A stretch of DNA of 64,000 bases from Saccharothrix sp. NRRL B-16348 (GCF_001280085.1 NZ_LGED01000197.1:1-64000), one strand, 5' to 3'; positions 1 to 12,443 are shown, counted from the first letter of the stretch. Notes: generated from the letters alone by a model not told the origin. A program made the numbers and translations.

Positions 1-29
1 GGTTGGTGGGCGGGTTGGGTTGGGCGCAC

Positions 30-179
30 GCCGACTCGCGTCGATTTGACATGGGGCCCTTACGGGCACTCCAGGCAGGCCAAAGCCGGGCAGGCCTGGC
101 GGAAAGAGCGCCCGCCAAGCCTGCCCGGCTTCGACCAGCCTAAAGCACCCGAACCCATGTCAAATAGGCGCGAATCGGC
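30..179. repeat. Large imperfect palindrome (about 150 bp)
   Basis: The outer arms 30-55 and 154-179 are inverted copies of each other with 3 mismatches in 26, both containing TTTGACATGGG. An inner pair, starting near 84 (AAGCCGGGCAGGCCTGGCGG) and ending near 141, is inverted with one mismatch in 20. The whole stretch can fold into one long stem-loop just downstream of the fabI stop. It could be a terminator for the fab operon or a non-autonomous mobile or REP-like element. I see no gene in 1-239. Confidence 0.6.
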
Positions 180-239
180 TACCGGCGAGGGTGCGAGAGT
201 CGGGCCGGAGCAGGTGCGAGTCGGGTGCCGGAGCGGAGG

Positions 240-1007
240 TTAAAGGCCGAGGAAGTGCACGCCGCCGTCGACGAACACCATCGAGCCGGTGGTGGCGGGG
301 AACCAGTCGGACAGCAGGCCGCACACGGACTTGGCGACCGGCTCCGGGTCGTCCACGTTCCAGCCGAGCGGCGCCTTCTCGCCCCACATGGCCTCGAGTG
401 CCGGGAAGCCGGGGATCGACTTGGCGGCCATGGTGCGCACGGGGCCCGCCGAGACCAGGTTGATCCGGATGCCCTGCGGGCCGAGTTCGCGGGCCAGGTA
501 GCGGTTGATCGACTCGAACGCCGCCTTCGCCGGGCCCATCCAGTTGTAGGCGGGCCACACCTGGCGGGCGTCGAAGTCGAGGCCGACCACCGACGCGCCG
601 CTGCCCAGCAACGGCAGGGCGGCGCTCACCAGCGCCTTGTACGAGTACGCCGACACGTGCATGGCCGTGGCGACGTCCTCCCACGGCGCGTCCATGAACG
701 GCGCGCCCAGGCACGACGGCGGGGCGTAGCCGATCGCGTGCACCACGCCGTCCAGGCCGTCCACGTGCTCACGCAGCCGGTCCGCCAACGTGTCCAGGTG
801 TTCCTGGTTCTGCACGTCGAGCTCGACCACCGGCGCGGCCTGCGGCAGGCGCTTGGCGATCCGCTCCACGAGGCTCATCCGGCCGAAGCCGGTGAGCACG
901 ACCTGGGCGCCCTGCTCCTGGGCGACCTTGGCCACGTGGAAGGCGATCGACGCGTCCGTGATCACGCCGGTGACCAGCAGCCGCTTGCCTTCGAGCAGTC
1001 CCGTCAC
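240..1007 (-). CDS. fabI: Enoyl-[acyl-carrier-protein] reductase (NADH), InhA/FabI type
   Basis: A 255-residue short-chain dehydrogenase that performs the last reduction of each fatty-acid elongation cycle (trans-2-enoyl-ACP to acyl-ACP) in the cytoplasm. The N-terminal motif TGVITDASIAFHVA is the FabI/InhA nucleotide-binding loop. The catalytic pair is visible as Tyr154 and Lys161 in YNWMGPAKAAFE, and the length fits the family. The GTG start is preceded by GGAGGA. It lies 76 bp downstream of fabG on the same strand, the fabG1-inhA arrangement known from mycobacteria, so the two are probably one operon. The gene symbol could equally be inhA. Confidence 0.95.
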   Translation of the reverse strand: MTGLLEGKRLLVTGVITDASIAFHVAKVAQEQGAQVVLTGFGRMSLVERIAKRLPQAAPVVELDVQNQEHLDTLADRLREHVDGLDGVVHAIGYAPPSCLGAPFMDAPWEDVATAMHVSAYSYKALVSAALPLLGSGASVVGLDFDARQVWPAYNWMGPAKAAFESINRYLARELGPQGIRINLVSAGPVRTMAAKSIPGFPALEAMWGEKAPLGWNVDDPEPVAKSVCGLLSDWFPATTGSMVFVDGGVHFLGL

Positions 1008-1083
1008 TGAAACCCGTCCTCCGAGATGTTGTGCTTGGTAGTGGTGCCCGCCCGGTGGTTCGGCGGCACAGTGGTCCGGCGGT

Positions 1084-4665
<3,582 letters not shown>

Positions 4666-5259
4666 GGGTGGATGCCGGTCAGGGCCAGGGTGAGCAGGCG
4701 GTCGGCTTCGGACGGGTCGCCCTCGGTGGACAGGGCGACGGCGTTGGCGAGGGTGAGCAGGTCCACGATGGACACGTCGGCGCGCACGTCGCCCGCACGA
4801 CGGGCCGCCGCCAGCAGTTCGTCGCCGGCCGCGGTGATCATCGCGTGGCACGTGCGGCCGAGGGACGGGTCCGCGCCGCGCAGCAGTGACGCGGCCAAAC
4901 CCCGGTTGGCCGCCGCGTGCCTGCCGACCGCACGCAGCCAGTCCGTCAACGCGGCTCGTGGCGCCAGGTCGGCGGCCAGGGCGCCGGCCTGGTCGCACAG
5001 CGCCTCCACCCGGCCGGTGAACACCGCTTCCAGCAGCGCCTGACGAGTCGGGAAGTGCCGGTGCAGGGTGGCCGAGCCGACCCCGGCCCGGCGGGCGATC
5101 TCCTCCAGCGACGCGTCCGCGCCCTGCTCGGCGATCGCGACACCCGCGACGTCGACGATCCGCTCCCGGTTCCGGCGCGCGTCGGCACGCATCGGACGAC
5201 TCCCTCTCCCGAATGGCACTGGACTAAGTGGGGTGGTCCTCCCTATCGTACCGACCAGC

Positions 5260-5280
5260 AAACGGGGGGTCACCCCGTTT
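5260..5280. promoter_or_regulatory. Probable TetR operator, AAACGGGG-N5-CCCCGTTT
   Basis: A perfect 8-bp inverted repeat with a 5-bp spacer. It lies 19 bp before the NmrA-like GTG start and 68 bp before the tetR start. Position and symmetry fit a dimeric TetR binding site; binding itself is inference. Confidence 0.6.
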
Positions 5281-5298
5281 ATCGGTTCGAGGAGAGCT

Positions 5299-6177
5299 GT
5301 GGACAAGACGATCGCGGTGGTCGGGGCGACCGGAACGCAAGGCCGCGCGGTGACGGCACGGCTGCTGGCGGACGGTTGGCGGGTCCGCGCGCTGACCCGC
5401 GACCCGGCGGGGGCCGAGTCACGGGCGCCGCTGGTGCGTGCCGACATGGAGGACGTGGACTCGCTCGTCGCCGCGATGGACGGCGCGCACGGCGTGTTCA
5501 GCGTGCAGCCGACGGTCGGCTCACCCGGCACGTCACCGGACTTCGGCGCCGACGACGAGGTCCGCTGGGGCGTCAACGTCGCCGAAGCCGCCCGGGAAGC
5601 CGGTGTCGGGCACTTCGTGTTCAGCTCGGTCGCCGGCGCGGGCAGGCACGCCGCCGAGGTGCTGCCGGTCAACGTCGTCAGCAAGCACCGGGTCGAACGG
5701 CACGTCGCCGACCTCGGCCTGCCCGCCACGGTCCTGCGCCCGGTGTCGTTCATGGAGAACTTCACCGGCGGCTACGCCCTGCGCGGCGGCACGGTGTCCA
5801 CCGGCCTCGCACCGCACGTGCCGCAGCAGCTCATCGCGGTGGACGACGTGGCCGCGTTCGTCGCGATGGCCTTCGCCGAGCCGCACGAGTGGATCGGCCG
5901 CACGGAGGACCTGGCCGGGGACGAGCTCACCCCGGTCGACATCGCCGCCGCGATCTCGGCGGCGACCGGGCGCGAGCTGCCGTACGAGCAGATCCCGCTC
6001 GACGCCATCAGGCAGGTGAGCGAGGACTTCGCGCACGCCAACGAGTGGCTGAACGAGCGCGGCTACCGGGCCGACGTGGCGGCCACCCGCCGGCTGCACC
6101 CCGGTCTGCTCGACCTGCGCGCCTGGCTGGCCGCCACCGGAGCCGCGCTGATCACGGCCTTCCTCAACGGCGGGTGA
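5299..6177 (+). CDS. NmrA-like NAD(P)-binding protein
   Basis: 292 residues, an atypical short-chain dehydrogenase with N-terminal VVGATGTQGRAV (NAD(P)-binding GxxGxxG type) and an NmrA/HSCARG-like body (FVFSSVAGAGRH, then VLRPVSFMENF). Members either sense the NADP(H) ratio or reduce quinones and other small substrates; which applies here is not visible. The GTG start is preceded by GAGGAGAG. It is divergent from, and probably repressed by, the neighbouring TetR. It ends 13 bp from a convergent SnoaL-like gene. Confidence 0.82.
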   Translation: MDKTIAVVGATGTQGRAVTARLLADGWRVRALTRDPAGAESRAPLVRADMEDVDSLVAAMDGAHGVFSVQPTVGSPGTSPDFGADDEVRWGVNVAEAAREAGVGHFVFSSVAGAGRHAAEVLPVNVVSKHRVERHVADLGLPATVLRPVSFMENFTGGYALRGGTVSTGLAPHVPQQLIAVDDVAAFVAMAFAEPHEWIGRTEDLAGDELTPVDIAAAISAATGRELPYEQIPLDAIRQVSEDFAHANEWLNERGYRADVAATRRLHPGLLDLRAWLAATGAALITAFLNGG

Positions 6178-6189
6178 GCCCCACGCGCG

Positions 6190-6546
6190 TCAGGTCCCGG
6201 CCCAGGTGGCGACCCAGTACTCGACGAACAGGCCGTCCCGGACCCGCAGGATGTCGTTGCCGAAGAAGCTCGTCGGCCCCTCGGCCGTCCGGCCGCGACC
6301 GGTCCAGCGCGCCGCCACGAGGTCGCCTTCGGCGATGGGACCGACGTCGAGCGTGAACGACAGGTCGGTGAACATCGCGTGGGTCTCGCCGACGGCGGCG
6401 GCGAGTCCGTCCGGGCCGGTCACGTCGCGGTGCGGCCAGTGCCCGACGAAGTCCGCGCCGACCAGCCGCGCCGCGGCGTCCGGGCCGCCGTTCCACAGCT
6501 CGTCGAGCCACCGCCGGTACAGGTCGTGCGCTGAGGTGGAGACCAT
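6190..6546 (-). CDS. SnoaL-like / NTF2-fold protein
   Basis: A 118-residue cone-shaped alpha+beta barrel protein of the SnoaL-like family. Visible features are the N-terminal helix LYRRWLDELWNG, the central FVGHWPHRDVTGPDGLAAAV and the terminal strand FVEYWVATWAGT. The family includes polyketide cyclases, hydroxylases, isomerases and many proteins without known substrate. No biosynthetic cluster surrounds it, so no reaction can be assigned. It is convergent with the NmrA-like gene. Confidence 0.75.
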   Translation of the reverse strand: MVSTSAHDLYRRWLDELWNGGPDAAARLVGADFVGHWPHRDVTGPDGLAAAVGETHAMFTDLSFTLDVGPIAEGDLVAARWTGRGRTAEGPTSFFGNDILRVRDGLFVEYWVATWAGT

Positions 6547-6696
6547 GGCTGAGGGGTGGCCCCGGAACGGCTCGCCAAACCACCCGGCCGCGTCACGCGG
6601 GGGGAAGCCGCCAGGCGGCCCGGAGGTGAACCGAACCTAAAGAAATGCTCAAGTGCACTTTCTGCCGGCTCCTCGCATCCGGTCAACTACTCGCCC

Positions 6697-8274
6697 ATGA
6701 CCACAAGTCCACCCCTGTCACCGCCGCCCACCGTGCTCGCCGCCGAGGGCGGCACGCTGTCCACGGTCGAGGAGGTGATCAACAGCGCCTTCACCCCGGT
6801 CTCGGAGGCCGTCTCGGGCTTCATCTTCGCCGAGGTCACGGTCTTCGGCGTGACGTTCCCGTGGATCGTCGGCTGGCTGGTGCTGGCCGCCGCGGTCTTC
6901 ACCGCGTACTTCGGCGTCATCCAGCTGCGCGGTTTCGGCACGGCGCTGCGGATCGTGCGCGGCAAGCACAGCAAGCCGGACGACCCCGGCGAGATCAGCC
7001 ACTTCCAGGCGCTCAGCTCCGCCGTGTCGGGCACCGTCGGCCTCGGCAACATCGCCGGTGTCGGTGTCGCGGTGACCATCGGCGGCGCGGGCGCGACGTT
7101 CTGGATGATCGTGTGCGGCCTGCTCGGCATGTGCACGAAGTTCGTCGAGTGCACGCTGGGCGTGAAGTACCGGGACGTGCACGAGGACGGCTCGGTGTCC
7201 GGCGGTCCCATGCACTACCTGCGCAAGGGCCTGGCCGAGCGGTTCCCCGGCACGGCGGGGCGCGGCGTGGGCCGGGTGCTCGCCGCCGGCGCCGCGATCA
7301 TGATCCTGTTCTTCGGGATCGCGGGCGGCAACATGTTCCAGGCCAACCAGACGTTCGCGCAGCTCCGCTCGGTGACCGGCGGCCCGGAGGGCTTCCTCGG
7401 CGGCGACGGCGCGGCGCTCGTCTTCGGCATCGTCCTCGCCCTGGTGGTCGGCGCGGTCATCATCGGCGGCATCAAGTCCATCGGCCGCGTCACCGGCAAG
7501 CTGGTGCCCGCGATGGCGATCCTCTACGTCTCGGCGTGCCTCATCGTGATCCTGTTGAACATCACCACGATCCCGGCCGCGGTCGGCCAGATCGTCTCGG
7601 GCGCGTTCGGCGCCGACAGCGTCGCGGGAGGCGCTGTCGGCGCGTTGATCGTCGGGTTCCAGCGGGCCGCGTTCTCCAACGAGGCCGGCCTCGGCTCCGC
7701 GTCCATCGCGCACTCCGCGGTGAAGACCCGCCGCCCGGTGACCGAGGGTTACGTGGCGTTGCTGGAGCCGTTCATCGACACCGTGGTCATCTGCACGATG
7801 ACCGCCTTGACGATCGTCGTGGCGCAGACCCAGTTCTGGAAGGACGCCCAGGCCACGGTCGCGGCGGGCGGGCCGCGACCGGACGGCGTCACGGTCACCT
7901 CGGAGTCCTTCGGCACCGTGCTGCCGTGGTTCCCGTACGTGCTGACCGTGGCCGTCGTCCTGTTCGCCGTGTCCACGATCATCACGTGGAGCTACTACGG
8001 CGAGAAGGCGTGGGTCTACCTGTTCGGCAAGAGCAAGGGCAGCGAGACCGCCTACCGGGTGATCTTCTGCGCGTTCACCGTGGTCGGCTCGGTGCTCACG
8101 CTGGGCAGCGTGCTGGACTTCGCCGACGCGGTGCTGTTCACGCTGGCGCTGTTCAACATCATCGGCCTGTACCTGCTCGCGCCGGTGGTGAAGCGGGAGC
8201 TGACCGCGTTCCGCGCGTCGCTGGCCCGGGACCGCGCCGACGAGCGCGCCCGGGCGACGACCGGGACCGAGTGA
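6697..8274 (+). CDS. Alanine/glycine:cation symporter (AGCS family)
   Basis: A 525-residue polytopic membrane protein importing alanine or glycine with Na+ or H+. It shows about ten or eleven hydrophobic segments, the AGCS signature around SSAVSGTVGLGNIAGVGVAV, and the conserved FQRAAFSNEAGLGSASIAH region. The ATG at 6697 is chosen because it starts just before the first family-like segment; an open frame continues upstream without homology. A GC-rich hairpin at 8280-8313 follows the stop and separates it from convergent cutA. Confidence 0.92.
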   Translation: MTTSPPLSPPPTVLAAEGGTLSTVEEVINSAFTPVSEAVSGFIFAEVTVFGVTFPWIVGWLVLAAAVFTAYFGVIQLRGFGTALRIVRGKHSKPDDPGEISHFQALSSAVSGTVGLGNIAGVGVAVTIGGAGATFWMIVCGLLGMCTKFVECTLGVKYRDVHEDGSVSGGPMHYLRKGLAERFPGTAGRGVGRVLAAGAAIMILFFGIAGGNMFQANQTFAQLRSVTGGPEGFLGGDGAALVFGIVLALVVGAVIIGGIKSIGRVTGKLVPAMAILYVSACLIVILLNITTIPAAVGQIVSGAFGADSVAGGAVGALIVGFQRAAFSNEAGLGSASIAHSAVKTRRPVTEGYVALLEPFIDTVVICTMTALTIVVAQTQFWKDAQATVAAGGPRPDGVTVTSESFGTVLPWFPYVLTVAVVLFAVSTIITWSYYGEKAWVYLFGKSKGSETAYRVIFCAFTVVGSVLTLGSVLDFADAVLFTLALFNIIGLYLLAPVVKRELTAFRASLARDRADERARATTGTE

Positions 8275-8279
8275 GCGCC

Positions 8280-8313
8280 GGGTGGCGGTCCGAGAGGCCG
8301 CGGGCCGCCACCC
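8280..8313. terminator. Bidirectional GC hairpin between the AGCS gene and cutA
   Basis: GGGTGGCGG (8280-8288) pairs perfectly with CCGCCACCC (8305-8313) in the 40-bp gap between two convergent stops. There is no T-run, as is common for terminators in high-GC actinobacteria. Confidence 0.6.
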
Positions 8314-8314
8314 G

Positions 8315-8644
8315 TCACCCGGCCGGCCGGGTCTCCTCGGTGAGCCACGCCAGGTAGTCGGGGTTGCCGCCGAGCACCGGCAGGGCCAGCACCTCGGGCA
8401 CGTCGTAGGTGTGCCGCGCCGTCACGAACTCGGTCAGCTCGTCCACCCGGTCGTAGGCGGTCTTGATCCAGAGCTGCCACTCGCGGTCGTCGTTGACCGC
8501 GCCCTCCCAGCGGTAGACGCTGCGGATCGGGCCGCTGATCTGCACGCACGCCGCCAACCGCGCCGCCACGATCGCCTTCGCCAACGTGCCGGCCGCGTCC
8601 TCGCTGTCCGTGGTGGTGATGACCACGACGTGGTTGTCGCTCAT
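8315..8644 (-). CDS. cutA: Divalent-cation tolerance protein CutA
   Basis: 109 residues matching the small trimeric CutA1 family, named for copper tolerance in E. coli, though its precise role is still unclear. Family marks include VVVITTTDSEDAAGTLAKAI, LAACVQISGPIRSVYRWEG, EWQLWIKT and HTYDVPEVLALPVLGGNPDYLAWL. The length is typical. It lies between the AGCS gene (convergent) and the lacI gene on the same strand, which ends 55 bp upstream. Confidence 0.95.
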   Translation of the reverse strand: MSDNHVVVITTTDSEDAAGTLAKAIVAARLAACVQISGPIRSVYRWEGAVNDDREWQLWIKTAYDRVDELTEFVTARHTYDVPEVLALPVLGGNPDYLAWLTEETRPAG

Positions 8645-8699
8645 CCACCGGAGGGTAGCGGCGGCGCCGGGGCCGCGACCCCGGACGCCGCGCGGGTGG

Positions 8700-9698
8700 T
8701 CAGCGGGTCGTGCTGGCCCGTTCGGTCAGCCGTGGCGGCAGCAGGGTCAGCGGTGGCGTCGGCGTCCGGTCGAGCTTGGCCATCAGCAGCGCCACCGCGT
8801 GGTGGCCCAACTGCTCGGCGGGCACGGCCACCGAGGTGAGCGGCGGCATCAGCCGTTCGGCCTGGTCGTCCGGGCAGATCGCGATCACCGCGACGTCGTC
8901 GGGCACCTTGCGGCCCAACGACCGCAGCACCTCGACCACCGACGGCAACGCGGCCTCGTTGTGCACCACCAGGCCCGTCACCGCGGGGTGGCGTTCCAGC
9001 AGACCGGTGATCGCCACCCGCACCGACTCGTGGTCGGTGTCGGTCGGCAACGTGGTCGAGGAGACGCCGCGACGCATCGCCGCCGCGCTGAACCCGGCCA
9101 TGGTGCGGTGCGCGAACCCGGTGTCGCGCTGGTAGACCGCGCGCGGCGCGCCGACCAGCGCGACGTAGGTGTGCCCGAGGTCGGCGAGGTGGTCCACGCA
9201 CCGCGAACCCGCCTCGGCGAAGTCGAGGTCCACGCAGGTCAGCCCGGCCGCGTCGGCGGGGAAGCCGATGAGCACCGACGGCCGGTCCAGGTCGCGCAGC
9301 ACCGGCACGCGCTCGTCGTGCATCTCCACGTCCATCACCAGCAGCCCGTCGACCTGGGCGCTGCCCGCCACCCGGCGCAGCCCCGCCGCGCCCTGGTCGG
9401 CGGTCACCAGCAGCACGTCGTGGTCGTGCCGGCGGGCCGCGTTGGCGACCGCGACGACGAACTGCATCAACACCGGCATGTGCATGCCCTCGCGCATCGG
9501 CAGCACGAGCGCGAGCACGTTGGCGCGGTTGCTGGCCAGCGACCTGGCGCCCGCGTGCGGGTGGTAGCCCAACGCCCGCACGCTCGCCTCGACCCGCGCC
9601 TTGGTGGCCGTGGAGATCGAACGGCGGCCGGTGAGCACGTAGGACACCGTGCTGGGCGCGACCCCGGCGTGCTTCGCGACATCGGCGATCGTGACCAT
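8700..9698 (-). CDS. LacI family transcriptional regulator
   Basis: 332 residues: an N-terminal LacI helix-turn-helix (ADVAKHAGVAPSTVSYVLTG, residues 5-24) with hinge helix, then a periplasmic-binding-protein-like sugar-sensing domain. The start lies one base after the stop of the GH3 beta-glucosidase gene, so the two are translationally coupled. Inverted repeats TCGAA-N3/4-TTCGA upstream of the GH3 gene are its likely operators. It probably derepresses the operon on a beta-glucoside or cello-oligosaccharide. The recognition helix differs from that remembered for CebR/CelR, so it is probably not the regulator of the TGGGAGCGCTCCCA boxes nearby. Confidence 0.9.
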   Translation of the reverse strand: MVTIADVAKHAGVAPSTVSYVLTGRRSISTATKARVEASVRALGYHPHAGARSLASNRANVLALVLPMREGMHMPVLMQFVVAVANAARRHDHDVLLVTADQGAAGLRRVAGSAQVDGLLVMDVEMHDERVPVLRDLDRPSVLIGFPADAAGLTCVDLDFAEAGSRCVDHLADLGHTYVALVGAPRAVYQRDTGFAHRTMAGFSAAAMRRGVSSTTLPTDTDHESVRVAITGLLERHPAVTGLVVHNEAALPSVVEVLRSLGRKVPDDVAVIAICPDDQAERLMPPLTSVAVPAEQLGHHAVALLMAKLDRTPTPPLTLLPPRLTERASTTR

Positions 9699-9699
9699 G

Positions 9700-12231
9700 T
9701 CAGCGCACCTCCCGAACGCGTACGCCCGCCGCTTGCGCGGTGAGCACCAACGACGTGCCGTCGACCGTGATCCGGGTGTCCGGTGGCGCGGACCGCGACC
9801 CGGGTGTCACGTCGTGGAACGAGATCCAGGCGCCCTCGCGGGTGAACACGACCTCGTCGTCCACCAGCCGCACGCCGTCGCAGTCGTCGAAGTCCAAGGC
9901 GGGCAACGCGCCCACGCGTGGCGCGACGGTCTCCCCCGGCACGTCGACCACCAGCCGGGCGCGGACGTCCCGCGACGACGCGCCGGCCAGCAGCTCGTAC
10001 CGCCCGGCCTCGACCACCCGACGGCCCGTCGTGACGTCCCAGTGCCACAGCTGGTCGGACCGCAGCTCGACCACCGCGGTCTCGCCCGGCTCGAGGTGGA
10101 CCCGGTGGAACGACTGGAGCTTGCGCACCGGCTGGCGCACCCGCGAGTCGAGCGCCGAGGAGTACAGCTGCACAACCTCCGCGCCCGCGACGGCACCGGT
10201 GTTCGTGACCGAGACCGTGGCGACGCCGTCGGCCCACGCGAGGTCGGCGTACTCGAACGTGGTGTAGGACAGGCCGTGGCCGAACGGGAACAGCGGCTCA
10301 CCGGTGAAGTACAGGTACGTGCTGCCCGTGCGGATGATGTCGTAGTCGAAGAGGTCCGGCAGGTCGTCGTCGGACCGGTACCAGGTCTGGGTGAGCTTGC
10401 CCGACGGCGAGAACGCGCCGAACAACGCCTCCGCGACCGCCCGGCCCTGCTCCTGCCCGCCGTGCGCGGTCCACACGATGCCCGGCAGGTGCTCTTCTTC
10501 GCCGTCCAGCGCGTACGGGTAGCTGCTCACGAGCACCAGCACCGTGTTCGGGTTGGCCTCCCGCACCGCGCGCACCAGGTTCAGCGACGGCAGGCGCAGC
10601 GTCGTGCGGTCCTCGGTCTCGCGGCCGTTGACGTGCGGGTCGTTGCCCAGCACCAGCACGACGGTGTCGGCGTCGGCGGCCACCTCGACCGCCGCCGCGA
10701 TCCCGTCCACCACGCGTTCGACCTGGAACGGGACGGTGTCGCTCCCCCTAACCTTGTTGCGAAGCACCACACCCCCGTCCGTGAGCCGCGGCTCGAACAG
10801 CTCGCGCACGTCCCAGCCGCCCGGCATGGCCGCGGTGGCGACCAGCGAGCCGTCCTCGGCCACCCCCAGGTAGCGGCGGGAACCCACGTCGCGCAACGTC
10901 CACACGCCGTCGCCCCAGTCGAAGAGGTCGAACAGCGCCCGCTCACCCAGGCCGACCACGCCGCCGCGCACCCCGAGGTAGCGGCCGTCCGCCGCGCGCA
11001 GCGCGATCCGGTCGACGCCCTCGGCGTGGGCGACGGAGGACGCGAACTCCTCCAGTCCCCTTCGGACGGTCACCTGGTACGGCAGGGTGCCGCTGTACCA
11101 GTCCTCGAACACCGTGTCGGCGTGCGTGCCGATGACGGCGAGCTTCGTGCCGCGCGCCAGCGGCAACGCGGACTCGTTGCGCAGCAGCACGACCGCCTGC
11201 CGTGCGGCTTCCAGCGCCAACCCGCCGTGCGTGCCGATCACGTCGGACGTGATCGCGGCGTAGGGGTTGCCCTCGGGCGGGTCGAACTCGCCGAGCCGGA
11301 ACCGCAGCGCGAGCACCCGGCCCACGGCCCGTTCCACCACGGCCCGGTCCAGCAGGCCGTCCTTGATCGCCGTGGTGACGCTCTCGATCATCAACGTCGG
11401 GTCGGCGTCCTGGTCGGTGAAGCTGTCCAGGCCCGCGTTCAGCAACGCCGCGTGCGCCTCGGCCTGCGTCGGCAGGTAGGCCTGCAACCCGGCCACGTTC
11501 GACGGGGCGTACGCGTCGCTGACGACCGCGACACCGTCCGGCGCCCACGTCCGCAACTCCTGGTCGAGCAACGGGCTCAGGTGCGCGGGACGGCCGTTGA
11601 CCAGGTTGTACGACGGCATCACCGCCACCGCCGCGCCCGCCTCGATCGGGCCCCGGTAGCACGGCAGCTCGTACTCGTGCAGCACCCGCGGCCGCAGGTC
11701 GGACGACGTGACGCAGCGGTCGGTCTCGTTGTTGTAGCCCAGGAAGTGCTTCAACGTCGGCGCGGTCCGCAGGTAGCGCGGGTGGTCGCCGCGCAGGCCG
11801 CTCGCGTACGCCGTGCCCATCGCCGCGGTCAGCGTCGGGTCCTCGGCGTAGCCCTCCTCGTTGCGGCCCCAGCGCGGGTCGCGCAGCGGGTTCACCACCG
11901 GCGCCCACACGTTCAGCCCGTGCGCGACCGGGTCGCGGTGGTGGAATCCGCGCGCCTCCACGCCGGTCGCCTCGCCGACCCGCCGCACCAGCCCGAGGTC
12001 CCACGAGGACGCCAACCCGATCGCCTGCGGGAACACCGTGGCTGGCCCCAGCCACGCGACGCCGTGCAGCGCCTCCATGCCGGTGTGGAACGCCGCCAAC
12101 CCCAGTCTCGGCACGGCGGGCTGGTGCTGGTGCAGCAGCTCCACCTTCTCCTCGTCGGTCAGCCGGCCGAGCAGGTCGGTCACCCTGTCCTCGACCGGCA
12201 GACCCGGATCGCGGAACGGCAGCGGGTCCAC
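9700..12231 (-). CDS. Intracellular glycoside hydrolase family 3 beta-glucosidase with an inserted beta-trefoil-like domain
   Basis: 843 residues with no signal peptide, so probably cytoplasmic, cleaving imported cello-oligosaccharides or other beta-glucosides to glucose. The GH3 TIM barrel covers about 1-300 with the nucleophile Asp in GVAVVSDAYAPS. The alpha/beta sandwich follows, and a fibronectin-III-like domain ends the protein. Residues about 405-505 form an insertion with two similar repeats (LRAADGRYLGVRG, LRDVGSRRYLGVAEDG) resembling a fascin/ricin-type trefoil, where many relatives carry PA14. The GTG at 12231 has AGAGG six bases upstream; a longer frame starts at 12309. Cotranscribed with lacI. 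Confidence 0.88.
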   Translation of the reverse strand: MDPLPFRDPGLPVEDRVTDLLGRLTDEEKVELLHQHQPAVPRLGLAAFHTGMEALHGVAWLGPATVFPQAIGLASSWDLGLVRRVGEATGVEARGFHHRDPVAHGLNVWAPVVNPLRDPRWGRNEEGYAEDPTLTAAMGTAYASGLRGDHPRYLRTAPTLKHFLGYNNETDRCVTSSDLRPRVLHEYELPCYRGPIEAGAAVAVMPSYNLVNGRPAHLSPLLDQELRTWAPDGVAVVSDAYAPSNVAGLQAYLPTQAEAHAALLNAGLDSFTDQDADPTLMIESVTTAIKDGLLDRAVVERAVGRVLALRFRLGEFDPPEGNPYAAITSDVIGTHGGLALEAARQAVVLLRNESALPLARGTKLAVIGTHADTVFEDWYSGTLPYQVTVRRGLEEFASSVAHAEGVDRIALRAADGRYLGVRGGVVGLGERALFDLFDWGDGVWTLRDVGSRRYLGVAEDGSLVATAAMPGGWDVRELFEPRLTDGGVVLRNKVRGSDTVPFQVERVVDGIAAAVEVAADADTVVLVLGNDPHVNGRETEDRTTLRLPSLNLVRAVREANPNTVLVLVSSYPYALDGEEEHLPGIVWTAHGGQEQGRAVAEALFGAFSPSGKLTQTWYRSDDDLPDLFDYDIIRTGSTYLYFTGEPLFPFGHGLSYTTFEYADLAWADGVATVSVTNTGAVAGAEVVQLYSSALDSRVRQPVRKLQSFHRVHLEPGETAVVELRSDQLWHWDVTTGRRVVEAGRYELLAGASSRDVRARLVVDVPGETVAPRVGALPALDFDDCDGVRLVDDEVVFTREGAWISFHDVTPGSRSAPPDTRITVDGTSLVLTAQAAGVRVREVR

Positions 12232-12250
12232 GGCACACCTCTCGCGGTCG

Positions 12251-12295
12251 TCGAATTGTTCGAAGCTGCAGCTCACTGAATCGAATCGTTTCGAT
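12251..12295. promoter_or_regulatory. Two TCGAA/TTCGA inverted repeats, probable LacI operators
   Basis: TCGAA-TTG-TTCGA lies at 12251-12263 and TCGAA-TCGT-TTCGA at 12281-12294, the latter within the near-palindrome ATCGAATCGTTTCGAT. Both lie 20-65 bp before the GH3 start and resemble half-sites used by LacI-family regulators. Assignment to the adjacent LacI is inference. Confidence 0.55.
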
Positions 12296-12443
12296 CGCTG
12301 CGACAACAACGCCGACCGGAGTCAGCGGGGCGGGGTGCCAGAAATGTGGCACAGCTCTCTCACCGGAGTCAACACCGAAGTTTCAGGGGTGTTTCAGCGG
12401 CGTCGATCGCATTCGACAATCGAGACGTTCCGGGACACGCCGA

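Noticed and set aside
46..243. 65-codon plus-strand frame at the left edge
   Set aside because: It overlaps the 30-179 palindrome completely and has no ribosome site or homology.
8700..9698. Assigning the LacI gene as CebR
   Set aside because: The gene neighbours GH3 but its own upstream repeats are TCGAA/TTCGA and its helix-turn-helix differs from CebR/CelR as I remember them; the CebR-type boxes are in front of other genes.
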